NCBI RefSeq assembly: GCF_001949145.1
Contig: NW_019091412.1
Location: 1,382,555 to 1,437,397 of the forward strand
Origin: Acanthaster planci
Lineage: Eukaryota > Echinodermata > Asteroidea > Valvatida > Acanthasteridae
DNA: 54,843 nt
Direction: 5' to 3'
The position numbers and the translations under genes are program-made. Under the pieces are notes generated by a model that had not been told where the DNA came from, did not search any database, and saw only the letters and a program-made list of their open reading frames with translations. Positions 1-13,085 of this stretch are shown one piece after another. How positions within the stretch are numbered: the stretch's first letter is position 1; each line of letters starts with the position of its first letter.

Positions 1-118
1 TCCGATTTCGGAGTCCCGGCAGGTAGTGGTTAATGTAGGCTTAACTAATAGATCAAATCAAGCTCAACCTGTTTTGAAATTAATGGAATTTTAATCTCTG
101 TGAATACTTATTTTGTAG

Positions 119-925
119 GACTGTGTGATTGATGGCTACAAAGTTCCGAAGGGTCATGCAGTGGTATACATTACCCATGCAGCTCACAGGGATCCTACTG
201 TCTTTTCTCATCCTGAGATGTTCAGACCAGAACGATGGGCGGAGAGGTATTAACTCATACATACACAACTAGACAGCATGGTTCCATGCTTTACAGGATA
301 ATAGTTAAAGAGCAACTTTAAAATGGTGAAACACAGCTTGCCTTATGTTTGTACTAGTGTCTTTTTCGTTTTTTTTCCTTTGTCTTCTTTGTTTTAGGGG
401 ACTAGACAAAAGTGTTCTGTTCACATATGGTGGTGGAGCTCGGTCCTGTGTTGGCACTGCACTCATGAAGACCAGCATAGAGGTTTGTTTACTACGTGTA
501 CTTTGATTCATTGAAATGAATGGATTGGGAAATAAGCACCTCACTGGTGGTGGTGGTTGAATGAATTCCAGGTCTTTAAACATTTCTGGTACATAGGCTG
601 TTTACAAAACCAAGAGATGGCCTTTGCCATGAAAATAAGTCCTAAGGTGTTTTGGCCATTTCTGTTTTATATTACTTTCGCTGGTTTTGAGAAGACAGAA
701 TGTCTAAATTTGGAAAGTAGAATTTGTGTTTATTGATGTTACTTGTCACAGACTGTTTGCAAGTATCTTGTGGACCACTATGACTGGAGCATTCCTGCTG
801 GTCAAGACCTCTCCTATAAGTGGCTGCCTGTCTCTAGACCCAAGGAGAAACCTGTGGCTTCCTTCAAACGAAGAACTTCATTGGAGGAACTGACAACGAA
901 GGTTAACTTTGAGATTCAATCCTGA
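119..925 (+). CDS. Cytochrome P450, last three exons (C-terminal part)
   Basis: Three exons at 119-246, 398-482 and 752-925 join in phase and end in a TGA at 923-925. Exon 1 carries the meander-type motif F-R-P-E-R-W. Exon 2 carries the haem-thiolate loop Y-G-G-G-A-R-S-C-V-G, whose Cys is the fifth haem ligand. Exon 3 gives the last 57 residues and a basic tail. A P450 is a haem monooxygenase, usually anchored in the ER. The I-helix, the ExxR motif and the N-terminal anchor must lie left of the window. The GGGxRSCxG loop resembles CYP26 and CYP120-type enzymes, but the subfamily is not certain. The usual aromatic Phe at the start of the Cys loop is Tyr here. Acceptor and donor sites are all GT-AG. 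Confidence 0.9.
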
Positions 926-977
926 AGGTAAAAATGTATCATCAGCAGGACTTAGATGGCATAGTTCTTGATGTGGA

Positions 978-983
978 AATAAA
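978..983 (+). terminator. Possible poly(A) signal of the P450 gene
   Basis: AATAAA lies 53 bases after the P450 stop codon. It is the first canonical signal downstream, but no cleavage site can be confirmed from sequence alone. Confidence 0.45.
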
Positions 984-1951
984 ATTTATCCAACTTAAGT
1001 ATAGGTTACAGGTGTTTCTACATCTGCTAGACTAATTTTGACACCAACAAAGTATAGTGTCTGAGTTAAAGTTGCTGACCATAGGACTTCCAGCAATCCA
1101 TTTTATCCTGTCTCTTGATACAGGGTTTGGTTTGTAGAAGTGACAGCAGCAAATTAAATTTGGAGAGAGTAAGTATGTTATTTAAGTGACCACTTCAGAC
1201 ACTTGAAGTCACTCTACGCAGCCAAGCCAAAATATGAATATCAAATACATTTACTCAGTTGTCTTTCAAGCCCATGGAAAAATTTAATTTACTTGCCATT
1301 ACACAGGCATGTTTGAAATTCAGGTTTGCATGCAAGTTTTTTTGGCTGTAAATGTAAATATTGGTGAAAAAATGGTGTACATGTACTTAACTTTTAGAAA
1401 GGTTGGTAAATATTTTTGAGTTGTAGAATATCCATGGTATTGTACATGTAATGTTTTCATATTTGTGTTGGTCTTTCTAAAAGCTCATTCCCTAGACTGA
1501 ACATATTTGCCTGTCCAATTATTGAAGCTCAATTTCTTATTAAACGACTCAAACGAATGAACCCAACAAAATTTTGGGATGAAAATATGAGAAAATTAGT
1601 TTTGTCTTGCTTTGAAAACATCAATTCTTAATGGGCAGTTTTCAGTGTTCATATTTTGATTTACACAACCATTTCTTATTGTTGATGATGATGTGAGTAC
1701 TTTTGATGTTTTTATATGACAAACTATTTTTTATTGTCTTACTAAAACTCAACTGTAACTATGTAGAGGAACTGTTTAATTTATTTATAAGAAGATATGT
1801 GAATTTATTTTGTCAATGAATTTGAAGCACAAGAAATACTGTATAATTATAATGTTTAAATTCACTTCGCAAGTGAGCTTACCAAACTCACTGACCTCTT
1901 GAAGTAAAAAAATGTAATTTTATTTCATAGTAAGTACATGTTTATGTAGTA

Positions 1952-2098
1952 TTGCACAAAAACACACTTCAGAGTTGAGTTTAAAACAGTATTTACTAGC
2001 ATTCTTGCACAAAAACACACTTCAGAATTGAGTTTAAAACACAGTATTTCCTAGCATTCTTGCACAAAAACACACTTCAGAATTGAGTTTAAACAGAC
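1952..2098. repeat. Tandem repeat, 53-55 bp unit, about 2.7 copies
   Basis: The start TTGCACAAAAACACACTTCA recurs at 1952, 2005 and 2060. Each unit continues through GAGTTTAAA and ends with TAGCATTC. Copies differ by few substitutions and a small indel. Confidence 0.9.
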
Positions 2099-2535
2099 AT
2101 ATATTCTCAGGGAGTAATTTTTAATTTGTACACAGTTGTACTAGTAACTTGTTACTGACTTTGAATTAAAACACAGCAGCTCAACTACCTTTTGAAAAGT
2201 CTTCACTCCCTTTTTTATTTTTAAGAACATGCATCTTCTAATCAATTCATTCCCCTCAGTTCGACATGCCCTTTCCTTATTCCATTTGAAATTAAACTTA
2301 ATAAAAAAGTTTAACTTAAAGAAAAATATCTTTTGAACAATTTTCTCTTCTTTAAATGCTAGTTGAAACCAGAAGATATGGTTTAGCATGGGTGAATCAG
2401 CATGATCCCTGTTTATGTGTTGTTCATTCCATTCATATAAGTAATTATCTCTGACCTTTGATTTAACCTTTTCCACTTTTATTAATTCTTTCACTTTAGG
2501 TCCAAATGATGATATTGAAATGGGAAAAAATTTTT

Positions 2536-3212
2536 ACTTTTCATTAAAATTGCAATCTAGATGGTCAGCAGATGATGGAAATATGTTTTTTTACCCTTGA
2601 AAATGATTTCTAAATAATTTTGAGAAAAGTCAAATTTTGGCCAAAATTTACTTATTTTGTAAGGCTTACCCCTTGCAGTTTTTTCAAAAATTTTGACTTT
2701 TGACTTTTCATTAAAATTGAAATCTAAATGCCCCGTAGATGATGGAAATATGTTTCTTTTCCCTCGAAAATGATTTCTAAATGATTTGGAGAAAAGTCAA
2801 ATTTTGGCCAAAATTTACTTATTTTGTAAGGCTTACCCCTTGCAGTTTTTTCAAAAATTTTGACTTTTCATTAAAATTGCAATCTAAATGCCCCGTAGAT
2901 GATGGAAATATGTTTCTTTTCCCTTGAAAATAATTTCTGAATAATTTTGAGAAAAGTCAAATTTTGGCCAAAATTTACTTATTTTGTAAGGCTTACCCCT
3001 TGCAGTTTTTTTAAAAATTTTGACTTTTGACTTTTCATTGAAATTGCAATCTAAATGCTCCGTAGATGATAGAAATATGTTTCTTTTCTTTTGAAAACGA
3101 TTTCTAAATGATTTGAAGAAAAGTCAAATTTTGGCCAAAATTTACATATTTTGCAAGGCTTACCCCTTGCATTGTTTTCAAAAATTTTGACCTTTGATTT
3201 TTCATTAAAATG
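2536..3212. repeat. Tandem repeat, 160-167 bp unit, about four copies
   Basis: The block starting ACTTTTCATTAAAATTG recurs at 2536, 2703, 2863, 3030 and, degraded, at 3197, giving steps of 167, 160, 167 and 167. The 7-bp difference comes from a duplicated TTGACTT. Each unit contains GATGATGGAAATATG, GCCAAAATTTAC and GCTTACCCCTTGCA. It is AT-rich, satellite-like and non-coding. Confidence 0.9.
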
Positions 3213-4200
3213 ATAGATCAATTTGTGCTTGACGGCTAAACATGTACATTTAATTCAATGTCACCTCTTTAAATTAACGAGGTTTTGTCCTTGTAAAAAT
3301 GTGCCAGACAAACTCACTAAATATTACTGGATGGCTTAGAGGAGGATACAAAAATATACAACCTGAGCTGTAACAACATTGCACAAATCAAAGATGAGTG
3401 CAACTGGCCACCCATTATTAGTATCTATCTGACCATTTAATCCAAGAAAAATTATGTGAAAAAAATTTGCTAATTCAGTATTAGAATTTCCAACTAGGTT
3501 TGTGCAGAATTCAGAAGGGTTTCAACACTGTGATGGGTGTGTGATATGATTATATATCACACACAAACTAGATAATGTTAAACCATGCAAAGATTTAGGT
3601 ACAAAGAAGCCTGATATAAATCATATTTCACAAACTGTTTGAACGAGTCAAATTTTCATTCCAAGTCTGATCTTTCTTCATGATCTGCATGGAAAGACTG
3701 TGATAATAAATCATAATGATCACATCATGCACCTTTAAAGACAAATGCCTACACAATTGCTCAATTCTCTGTCTAGCATGCGTCAAATCGTGCTTTCATC
3801 AAAAACTAGAATAATCATTTCCACAAAGTAGAAATTCTCATTGAAGGCACTGAAATGGAACAAAGTAATTACAAACAAAACATCTGAATTTGTAGCTGTA
3901 AGCTGGTTGGTAATTTCAACTGTGCAAGCGCACATTATAATTGACAATTTTCACTGAAGGATAAACCTTGTAGATAAATGTACAACAGATACTACGTTAT
4001 TTTGGAAAAATGGAATATTAAAATGACCACTATGCCAAACTATAATCCTGAAGATTGATATCTGCTGAAGATATCCCTCGTGTATTTGGAAATTGACTAG
4101 CAGCTGTGTACCTTGAGATACAAACCAACCTTGACAATCCTTCATGAATCATGAAAAAACCGTCTGACGATACAATGAGTGATGCTCCGGTGGTCACCAT

Positions 4201-6467
4201 TTACGATCCAGTGACATTATCTTCACAGATTGTCTCATCATACTCGACATCCCGTTTCAGTGTCTGTCCAATCAGATTGTAGATATTCTCTGGTGCGTAC
4301 CCTTTTGGCTCGGCAACCTTTACAGTCAACATGTCCTCAGTAAGAACAGTGCCTGAGGTGATTGGTTTGGCAGCTACGACACTCTTACCAAGCTAAAAAG
4401 TGAAAAGAGAAACATCTCAATGCAATATTAAAGCTCATTGACAAAATACTTGTTAAAGACAACATGGTGCATGGCTGTTCTGGAACTTATAGTTCCCACC
4501 GGAGTGACCACAGGAAGTAAACTGACAGTACATTTGTTTGAGCAGCCATCAATATCAGGAAGGTTAAGGATAATTCTATAAATTTTGGGTCCGAAAGTGT
4601 GACTTTTTTGTGTCAGTGTTACACCTGACCTGTGTCATTATACATGGGAAATGAAATTTATTTCAAACTATTTCTTTTTGTTTGGCAGGTACATTGTAAT
4701 TTGCATTAATTCATCACTCTCAGAAATTAGAGAATGTGTTCTGAATAACAAAATCATGTCAGATGTGACAAGGACACACACAAAAAATTGGATCCCTAAT
4801 TTATAGAATGACCCTTAAATTTGTTATGTATTTACCTTATTGTGGCAAGCTAATTCACACTTCCTCATTTCCTTGACCCTTGACCCGAGGGCTCTTTCAA
4901 GAAATCGTATGTCTGCAATGAGCTCCTTCAATTCATCTGGTTCTGGAAAGGACAAAAAGGAAGGGGTAAATACAGGGAAAATAAAACAATTTCTTTGGAA
5001 CCGATTACCTGATTCCGATGTACATGTATTTTTGTTCTGATGGACTCTGCTGCATGGATTCATAATATTTCTGTGTGGTCCGTGAATGGAATGGATTGAA
5101 ATGTAACCAATTTTTAAAGGAATGTACACTAATGCACAAATCTGGTGGATTTGGAAGGATCTAATTGGATTGTATTAATAGATGATTGGCACAGTATGAC
5201 GATTCTCTTACCCAAGGAGGCTTTATGATCACTGCCTGTCCATGTCTTATCCATAGTAATGTGTCTCTCTACGACCTTTGCCCCCAATGCTACAGCTCCT
5301 AAGGTAATAATTTTTCCACTCTCATGACCAGAGTAGCCAATAGGAATATCTGGAAACTCCTTCTGATACTCCTGCAATATCCAGGCAGACACAACCAATC
5401 ACATCATACAATGACGGGACTGTGAAAACCAGTTTCAAAAAGGAACACATTCACAAAGATTTATAAATTATACATGTATATGCAAAAAATATGTATTGTT
5501 TAAATATAATACTACAATATTGAGTTTACAACGGCAGTCATGACACATGCCAAGAAAGCTGCTTTTTCTTTTACCTCAAAACTATTAAGTTTCATAATGT
5601 TTCGTTCTCAATTTATAGGACTAGATTTTAGTGTTGAAAAAATAAAAGAGGAAGAAAGCACAAATACCTGAATTACTCTTAAATGAACATCTTCTGGTTC
5701 CAAGGGATACGCACTAGTGCACTGGAGAATACAGAAAGTAGCATTCTCTGCTTTCAATGTCTGATACACCTGTTGAAAATATGCAAATGACATGGAATTT
5801 GTCCATGAAGCCATTCTATTCATAGCCAAAGGCATTATTGCTTTAAAGGGACATATGCCATTTCAGTAAGTAAATTATGACGTAATCAATCTCTGCTGTG
5901 CGGACACCTGTTTCTATCTGTAACTTGTTTATTAGTTTTTGACAGATGCAACATCCCACATCACCTGTTGTATAACAACAAATGAGAAATGGATGATTTC
6001 CAACGAGCAGAGGTAACTCAATTTCAAGGCGAGTTGTAAATAACCAAATGGTGGCATAAAACTCCAAACTGTACACAAGCATTATTTCAAAGATATTACA
6101 AACACATTCTTCATCAGAAAGTGAAGACAAAGTAAAGGACTAAATTCCTAAATCAAATCTGTCTTGCAGAGAATACATATTTGTCTTGATCTCAACATTA
6201 TACATGTATTTCATGCTTCCACATGATATACACGACAAACTGTGAAGTCCAAAATGGCCAAAAGGGTTTCTTGGATGATCCCACATCCCTTTGGCTCATT
6301 CTTTGATTGACTACCTTTCTCATGGTTTCCATTGACTGCATCCCTGATGACACAACCATTGGTCGTCCTTTCTTAGCAGAGCGTATCAAAAATGGAAAAT
6401 TGTTGGTATCACCTGAGCCAACCTTGAAAAATGGTACATCCAGTTGATGTAGGAACTCCATGGCACC
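4201..6467 (-). CDS. NANS: Sialic acid synthase (N-acetylneuraminate-9-phosphate synthase), C-terminal 237 aa
   Basis: The enzyme condenses ManNAc-6-phosphate with phosphoenolpyruvate in the cytosol on the way to sialic acid. Five minus-strand exons join in phase: 6315-6467, 5668-5769, 5212-5371, 4836-4942 and 4201-4392, with stop TAA at 4201-4203. In order they encode the barrel motif PFFKVGSGDTNNFP, the GRPMV-SSGMQSM strand, FCILQCTSAYP, the metal-binding histidines in IGYSGHESG and VERHITMDKTW, the LERALGS helix, and a C-terminal SAF (antifreeze-like) domain with LTVKVAEPKGYAPENIYNLIG. The fragment aligns with residues from about 120 to the end of the 359-aa human enzyme. The N-terminal third (AEIGQNHQG and GADCAKFQK regions) was not found up to 15.6 kb. 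The methionine in the first exon (MEFLHQL) is internal to the family alignment, not a start. Confidence 0.93.
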
Positions 6468-7243
6468 CTAGATTAGAAGAATTACATACATGAAACACAA
6501 AAGGAATTTTATAATGTTCCAACCTGATCTAAATGGAAAACACCTCATTTTCCCTACAAAACTAGGGGTTTTGTGACACTCAAGAATGGGGGTTAACTTT
6601 GGGACAACTTGAATCAGATGGCATAGGCTGGCAACTTGGACCATTACCAAAAGGGACTTCCACATCTGTGGCTACATGTATGTCTACTGAAGATCAGTCA
6701 CATTCAGTGGCTATGGTGGAGCTGTGAATGCTTCAATAGAATGCTAAGAATTCTCTGTGCCAACTTTTCAGCCTGGTTTTGCTACACTTATTTTAGGGGT
6801 CATCCAAATTTGTCACCATTTTCATGAGCGTACAAACTGTATGTGGGGGGAGGTGAATTGGTTGTGTATGCTTTAGAAACATGTTAGAAATGACGATTAT
6901 CATAGACCAGCCGATTATCACCCCCAACTACATGTATTTCATGTATTCAGAGAGTGCACAGGACTCTGACGCATCATTCATAAAAGCTCGAGCAATGGCT
7001 ATTAATCACTCGGCGATTTTGTATACGTATATGAAAAAAGCACACACACAAGTACCAAGCAAAATTCACTAACGTTGAAATCACAGCCACGTGTGAAGCA
7101 GTCTTCGAGCTTCCCCCAAAGCTCCGCTATGCCATACGTGCAATGAGGTTTAGTACCCAGACACAAGTCTATTTTACAGTTTTTTTATGTACGCATTTTC
7201 CCTTGTGTGGAAAGGTGCCCTGCTAAATGCACAGCGTGCTTAA

Positions 7244-7834
7244 CCACTTCCTGTCAGGGACTCCGAAATTGGAGACGTACATGTATGGTTTATATGCGTG
7301 GCTGGGGTCTCCGAACTCGGACAAAGGAAACAGGGCCCTGTAACAAAAGTCCATACTCCAAACAAAAGACCAGGCTGCTGGGAATTATCGTCATTTTTCA
7401 CTCTCAAAAGTAGTGATAATCCAGCGTTATTTTGAAACCGTATACCAGGGTTTGGGGCATTGAGAGCAAGCGGATTACCACCGGGGAGAAAAGCGCTCCA
7501 CCACTGCAGCAATGAGCCACACAGCACCGCTGCACGCTAATCTGGCCCCTCTTGAAAAGAGGTCAGCAGTGCACTGAGCCAGCTTCTAGAACAAAAGACA
7601 GTTGCATAACACCGCACAATCTGGGCTCTGTTTACAAGGCTGCAGGCCTGTGGCTGAAATACTCGGGCGTCAATGAAGGTCTCTTGTCAACTTAGAGTAG
7701 TGTCTAAAGTAGTGTGGCTATAAACGACCGTTAAATGGAATGATGAATTTTTGAAAGAATTTTGAAAACGGAAAAAATGATAGTCATGCCGGCCCAGCAT
7801 CATCAACGTTGAAAAATGCCCCGGCACGAAGTGG
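7244..7834. mobile_element. Non-autonomous piggyBac-like element
   Basis: TTAA at 7240-7243 and TTAA at 7835-7838 flank a 591-bp segment. Its left end reads CCACTTCCTGTCAGGG and its right end, reverse-complemented, reads CCACTTCGTGCCGGGG, so the termini are inverted repeats of about 16 bp with three mismatches. A TTAA target duplication is the hallmark of the piggyBac superfamily. No transposase reading frame is present, so it would depend on one made elsewhere. Confidence 0.75.
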
Positions 7835-9436
7835 TTAAGAGCTACATGTACTGTGCCCAGAGCTCATGAATATTATTTACAATGTTAATAACAATTATAA
7901 TAACTAGAGGGTTTGTCTGTCTTTAGGACAGAGCAAAGGGCTTTTTCACATTTTCGTTTTTTTCTTAAGAAAAGGGCATTCCTTCATCGCAGAAAGAGCA
8001 CAGATAGGAGATTTTATACATAATTTGTCCCTTTTGGCGTTCCATACGATGCGATCTACTCTCAGCACCACGTGCTTGGAAATTGCCACCTCTTTGAGCA
8101 TGATGCCCTACATACTGTATATACAGGGCAGATAATGTGCGTCCACACGCACACTCACACAGTAGCCAATGCACAGTATGCAAATAGGATTTTGGAGTAC
8201 GCAAATATTGTAAGGAGGTTTTGTCATCGGCGCTTCATCCGTGTGATGTTGCGGGAAGCCACAGTTGATTTTATACAGCTTTTTGAGGAAGAAGAAGGAA
8301 GAAAAAAAAGAGAAGCAATCCTTTTTTTTCAAAATTGCAAAAAGCTAAAGATGCACATGTAGCGACCAGTGAGAACTGGCCTTCACAACTGGCATGCAAA
8401 GAAAAGTACAGAAAAGAAATGTGGAAGAAAAAAATCCTGGGAATTTCTGGTCAGCTCGTATCCCTTTACAAGTCTCCATCCCCAGCCCTTGAGGCAGGAC
8501 TACTATTGGTAAGTGTTTTTCTTGCTAAATAATCCAAACTTGCAACCTGAACCTCCTGGGACTGGAGCTGGACAGCCCTTTAATTGCACCCTGTGGACCT
8601 GCTGGCTCAAATCCAACAAGGACTGGGAAAGTTAAGCTAGTGAATGAGAAAGACAGCTGGAACTGGGCATATCACATGAACATGTATAGGCATACCGGTA
8701 CAGTGAGGATAATGAATACCTTACTGGGTACATTTATCAATCCAGTCTGGAAGTAACAGTCTGAAAAAACTGAAAGAAGTTCTTATTCCTGACTTTCCAG
8801 ACTCTGAACAATTTTACTGCATCACCTGTTTTGACATTATATGAAGAATGAGCCCACCAACACGTATTTCATTTTCTTCGTGACTATTTTTTTTTTAAAT
8901 ACATGTAGCTGATTATTTTCAACTACTTTTCCATTTCAATGACACTGTAGTATAATATTGTGCTAACCATACATGTGACGTACATGTGCAATTGATGGCA
9001 GATATGCAGTACTGTGGTGCAGTACATGTACGTAGGACATGTACAGTGCACCGGTACTTGCTTGTACACTGCATATGAAGCATAACCAGTCGGGACATTC
9101 AAGGAAGTGCACTTTTAATATAAACTGAGAGACACAACAGATGGTGAAATTTGTTGGAAGTACAAGAGATTTGCATAGTAATACATTTGCCAAACATTTG
9201 CAGTGCCACACGTGTATATGTACATCAACACAGGTGCACAGCTCATTAGGGGCAGGTGGGGGTTTTCCAGTAAGACAGCATGGTTTGTTCATTGTGATTG
9301 GACCCACCCCTTCATCTCAATCAAAATGCCCATTGTATCTCTGACTCTACTACCACATACCAAACAACACATACATACATGTACAGTTCAAGAGCACAAT
9401 GTACATGTACATGTATACAGTACAGTATACTGAAGT

Positions 9437-9643
9437 GAGTATCCACCTCGAGCAGAAGCACCCCCTCATGGGTTGAAAAGAGCCATGTTGGTCAGAAGTG
9501 TTCAATTTGTTGGTAGCGATGTGGCCATGAAACGTGCATGTCCTAGTCATTCGTGAACCAGCAAAGTTCATTTCTGACCAAAGGAGTCTCCGACACTAAG
9601 AATATAGCGCCCTCTCTTGGTCCAGCTCAAGGCCCATAGGCCT
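9437..9643 (-). mobile_element. Interspersed repeat family, copy A
   Basis: On the minus strand it opens with GCCTATGGGCC, then ACCAAGAGAGGGCGC, runs through CGCTACCAACAAA, and ends with ATGAGGGGGTGCTTCTGCTC. The same order of blocks occurs at 20690, 22825 and 50680. No open reading frame or clear Pol III promoter was seen, so the class is unknown. Confidence 0.85.
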
Positions 9644-12600
9644 ACAATGTAGGAACATGCAAAAGAACAATGTACATGTACATGTACATCTAGTGTGTTG
9701 TGACAGGTGGAATTATTCATTAAAAGAAATCTTCCTGCTCAAATATACTGTACAGACTGGGAAGGCAATTAATCAGCGCTTGCTGCAGAAATTCAGGCTG
9801 GTAACCTTGTTTTTGCTGAGCAGGAAACAACATGTCAAGTTGCTGTGTTTGCAGCGCTTGGCAATCTTACAAAATTTCAACAGCACCAATACATGCAGTA
9901 TGACCCTATAAAATGGGGTCAAACTATAACCTTAGTTGGGCTCATGTTGGCTTCAGGAGGAAGGAAGTCATGGCAGTTGCTGGGTAAAGATATCTCATCC
10001 CCTCCACTCTCTTGTTTGCAGCTCACAATCAAGCCCTCGCAGCCCAACATAAAAACTACAACTTGAAATAGGTGCAAAGCTGCAAGGAATACACCTGTCA
10101 GGTACAGCACCCTTCCAGTTTGTTACACATGATGCGCATCCAATGGCAGATGAATTCATGTCAACCACTCCAATATCAATTTTGCAGGAAAACAACTAAT
10201 TCACAGAATAAGGTGGAGGGTTTGCAGACACACCGTATGGAAATCTCTTGGGTGAGTAGGTGTGGTCACATACAAAAGAAAAGAAATTCATAGAACATGT
10301 AGAAAGTGACATATTACACTCTAATGTGCCAAATTTGTGTTTTTCAAAATAGATTAAGCTCAGAGAGGTGTTGCTTTTCCTAGCAGGGTCATTCCATGAG
10401 GTTGGGGCACAATTTGTGACGGTGCCAATTGTATGTATGGGTTCCATAAAAATTAACAGCTACATGTGTTTCCCTGCATGTGGATTCCAAATTAACATTT
10501 TTACACATCTTGCAAGGCTGAATATAGAGGTATGTGTTATTTCTACAGAGTAAATGACCTATCTATAAAGGTCATGACAGCTGGTACAAGTTACCCATTT
10601 AACTAGGACACCATAACAAATTGCACCCCAACCTCATGGAATGACCCAGCGCTCAAAACTGTACAAGAATACCTGTCATGGTGCCTGTAGATCACACACT
10701 TTTAATTTCAATGTCCCCCTCAACTACAAAGTAGGTACTAGTAAATGTAGAGCAGGTACATGTACATAATGTGCACAGGTGCTTCTAGAATTAAGGAGCA
10801 TTAGAAGCACAAGAGCAGGTTCTTACTATTCCATTTAGATGTGCAACGATTCCAACCAATAAGTCCTTTTGCTGAGTGATATTATGTGGGACATATGTTT
10901 TAGGTTCACATAAATACTGTACATGAACATGTCACATTCCATTGTACACACTGTGCACAGTAGGCCTATGGTGAATAACCAGTCAGCATACCATAGAGTA
11001 ATCTCATCATGGGTGTACCGCACGGTATGACTCACTACTGCATCAAATTAAAAACAATGTACTTCCTACTGATCAGTTCCTGTAAATATCAACCCAATCT
11101 TCAGTCTGCCAAGCCATTTCACAGCTTATTCTACATGCATTTTTACATATCATTGTGAATTTAGCTCCTCGTATCAAAGGAGGTATACTTCACTTTTGTG
11201 CATTCCATATATGTATAAAATTTCAATTTCCTGCCCGACATGCATTGTATGTAATCTAGGCCTATTGCGTGTGAGCACCAGAACTTTCACTTTTGAGAGA
11301 TATTGTACCAATCCATCATGTTCCAGGGTAGGTGTATGTAACCTGTCAACAATTCAATGTACCAGTAAATTGTCCAATGTTCAGATTGTGAGTATCTATT
11401 CAGCATATTTGCACTGGGTCTATGTACCCTGCTACATGCACTACCGACCTATGGTACATGACAAAAGTACATGCAAATGTACAGGTGCATGACGTGCAGA
11501 TTGAAAGCTCTGATCTGTCAGCGTCTATGCAAAGCTGCGCACATGAACAGTGTACATGTACACACCCTGAAAGGCCCGATGCATTAAAACAAAACAGACT
11601 TTTGGGATTTTTTTCTAGGTCTCCAATCAATTCAGCTTTTCAACAATACACCAGTAAAGTCTAACTGATATTCTCTATCCTTCCTTATTATATCATCAGA
11701 AGGTAGACCCTAGATCACTGGTCCAATCTACATGTATTACAACTTCACTGATGAATATTTTGTCTCTGTGCCACATACATGTGCCCCTACATGTATTTGC
11801 ATTTAGTGCAGCAGAGTTAAATACATCTTACTAGACTACAGTAATCGTGTACCAGTAATCATGTAGTGCAATATCAGGTCTAGTGATTTGGTAATGCTGT
11901 GAGCCATGACAATCGGTAGTACGCATGACCAGTTACACGGACAGGTACATGTACATGCACTGTACCAAACTCACAACCTGACAACAATTCCTGAAATTGG
12001 CTTGCCCAAACAGTTTGCAGACCAGGTGTGCACGCTCTGTTGAACCTGTGTTGATTTTCATGACTGGGTTGTTATTATTGTGTAAGACAAACACAACTTT
12101 CACAGGAAGGCGGATACTGTGCTGCAGAAAGTGCTGACATTAATGGCAAATTGTATCCAATCAAGGCCACTACGAATCTTGTCCATGGAACCATCCCTTC
12201 CCCTACTTATCATAACTATATGTACCAATAATGTACCACTACCACTACCAGTGCACAGTAGTCAGGTAGTGTTAGTGTTACAGGCACATTGTAGGTAAAA
12301 GACTTACCAGTACACTTGTGGTAAATTATATGACCTTAGGATGACCTTTTTATAATCCCAGCAGGTAGTTCATCGACAGACCCCTCTCATTTTGCCTACA
12401 ACTTGTTGGGGTGGCAAAAGTGTGCAGATATCAGAGAGTATTACCTTTTGATCAGTTTTGATTTGCATGTACCGGGTACCTTTAATTTATTCAAAATTGA
12501 CATTTGCCCCATTAATTCAAATAGGGTTATATTTTCATGTAGAATTTAGAAGTATGAATTATTATCTGATGGCTGCGTGAGATTTTTAACACTGTGTGAA

Positions 12601-12980
12601 TTATTTTTTGACTTTTGTACCAATGGCCAACCATAGTTTTAGCAGCTACTTGTGGGAATCACATGTACATGACTGATACTCTAAAGAACAGACCCTATTG
12701 TAATTGTTAGACCATGGTTAGACCAATCAAAACCTACACACGTATCTGATCGTACATCAATCCACCTACTCAGGAAGCCCTTTGACAAACATGTACCTAC
12801 ATGTTGAACTTCAAAAAACCATATCCCCGATGAGCAAGGAAATGACTGCTATCTGTGTAACATCCTCTCAACTTAAGATAGTCACAACACTGAAATAATG
12901 CAAGCAAAACAACCACTACGTTCATCCTGTAAACCATGTCACAATGCAACTGTTTTTGTTGTTTCTGTCTTTTTGATTCA

Positions 12981-13085
12981 TTTTGGACAGTGTTACGGGG
13001 AGAGACGGATTCAGCAGGGTCACTTTTGGACAGTGTCGCAGGGGAGAGACAGATTCAGCAGGGTCACTTTTGGACAGTGTCACAG
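12981..13085. repeat. Tandem repeat, 43-44 bp unit, about 2.3 copies
   Basis: TTTTGGACAGTGT recurs at 12981, 13024 and 13068, separated by GGGGAGAGAC and GATTCAGCAGGGTCAC. The open frames across it are a by-product of the repeat. Confidence 0.85.

Larger units (their letters stand above)
926..4200. other. Convergent intergenic region between P450 and NANS
   Basis: AT-rich DNA between two genes that point at each other. It should hold both 3' untranslated regions. It contains two tandem arrays, at 1952-2098 and 2536-3212, which are listed separately. I see no coding exon or RNA gene. The longest open frame (2141-2494, minus) is lysine- and phenylalanine-rich, lacks family motifs and looks like chance. 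Confidence 0.6.

Noticed and set aside
6198-6461. MEFLHQL as a start of a short NANS
   Set aside because: The residue aligns inside the family barrel and an acceptor site lies just upstream, so it is an internal exon.
8335-8532. Plus-strand frame with a donor-like GTAAGT at its end
   Set aside because: No acceptor-supported start, no partner exon and no recognisable motif. Not enough to call an exon.
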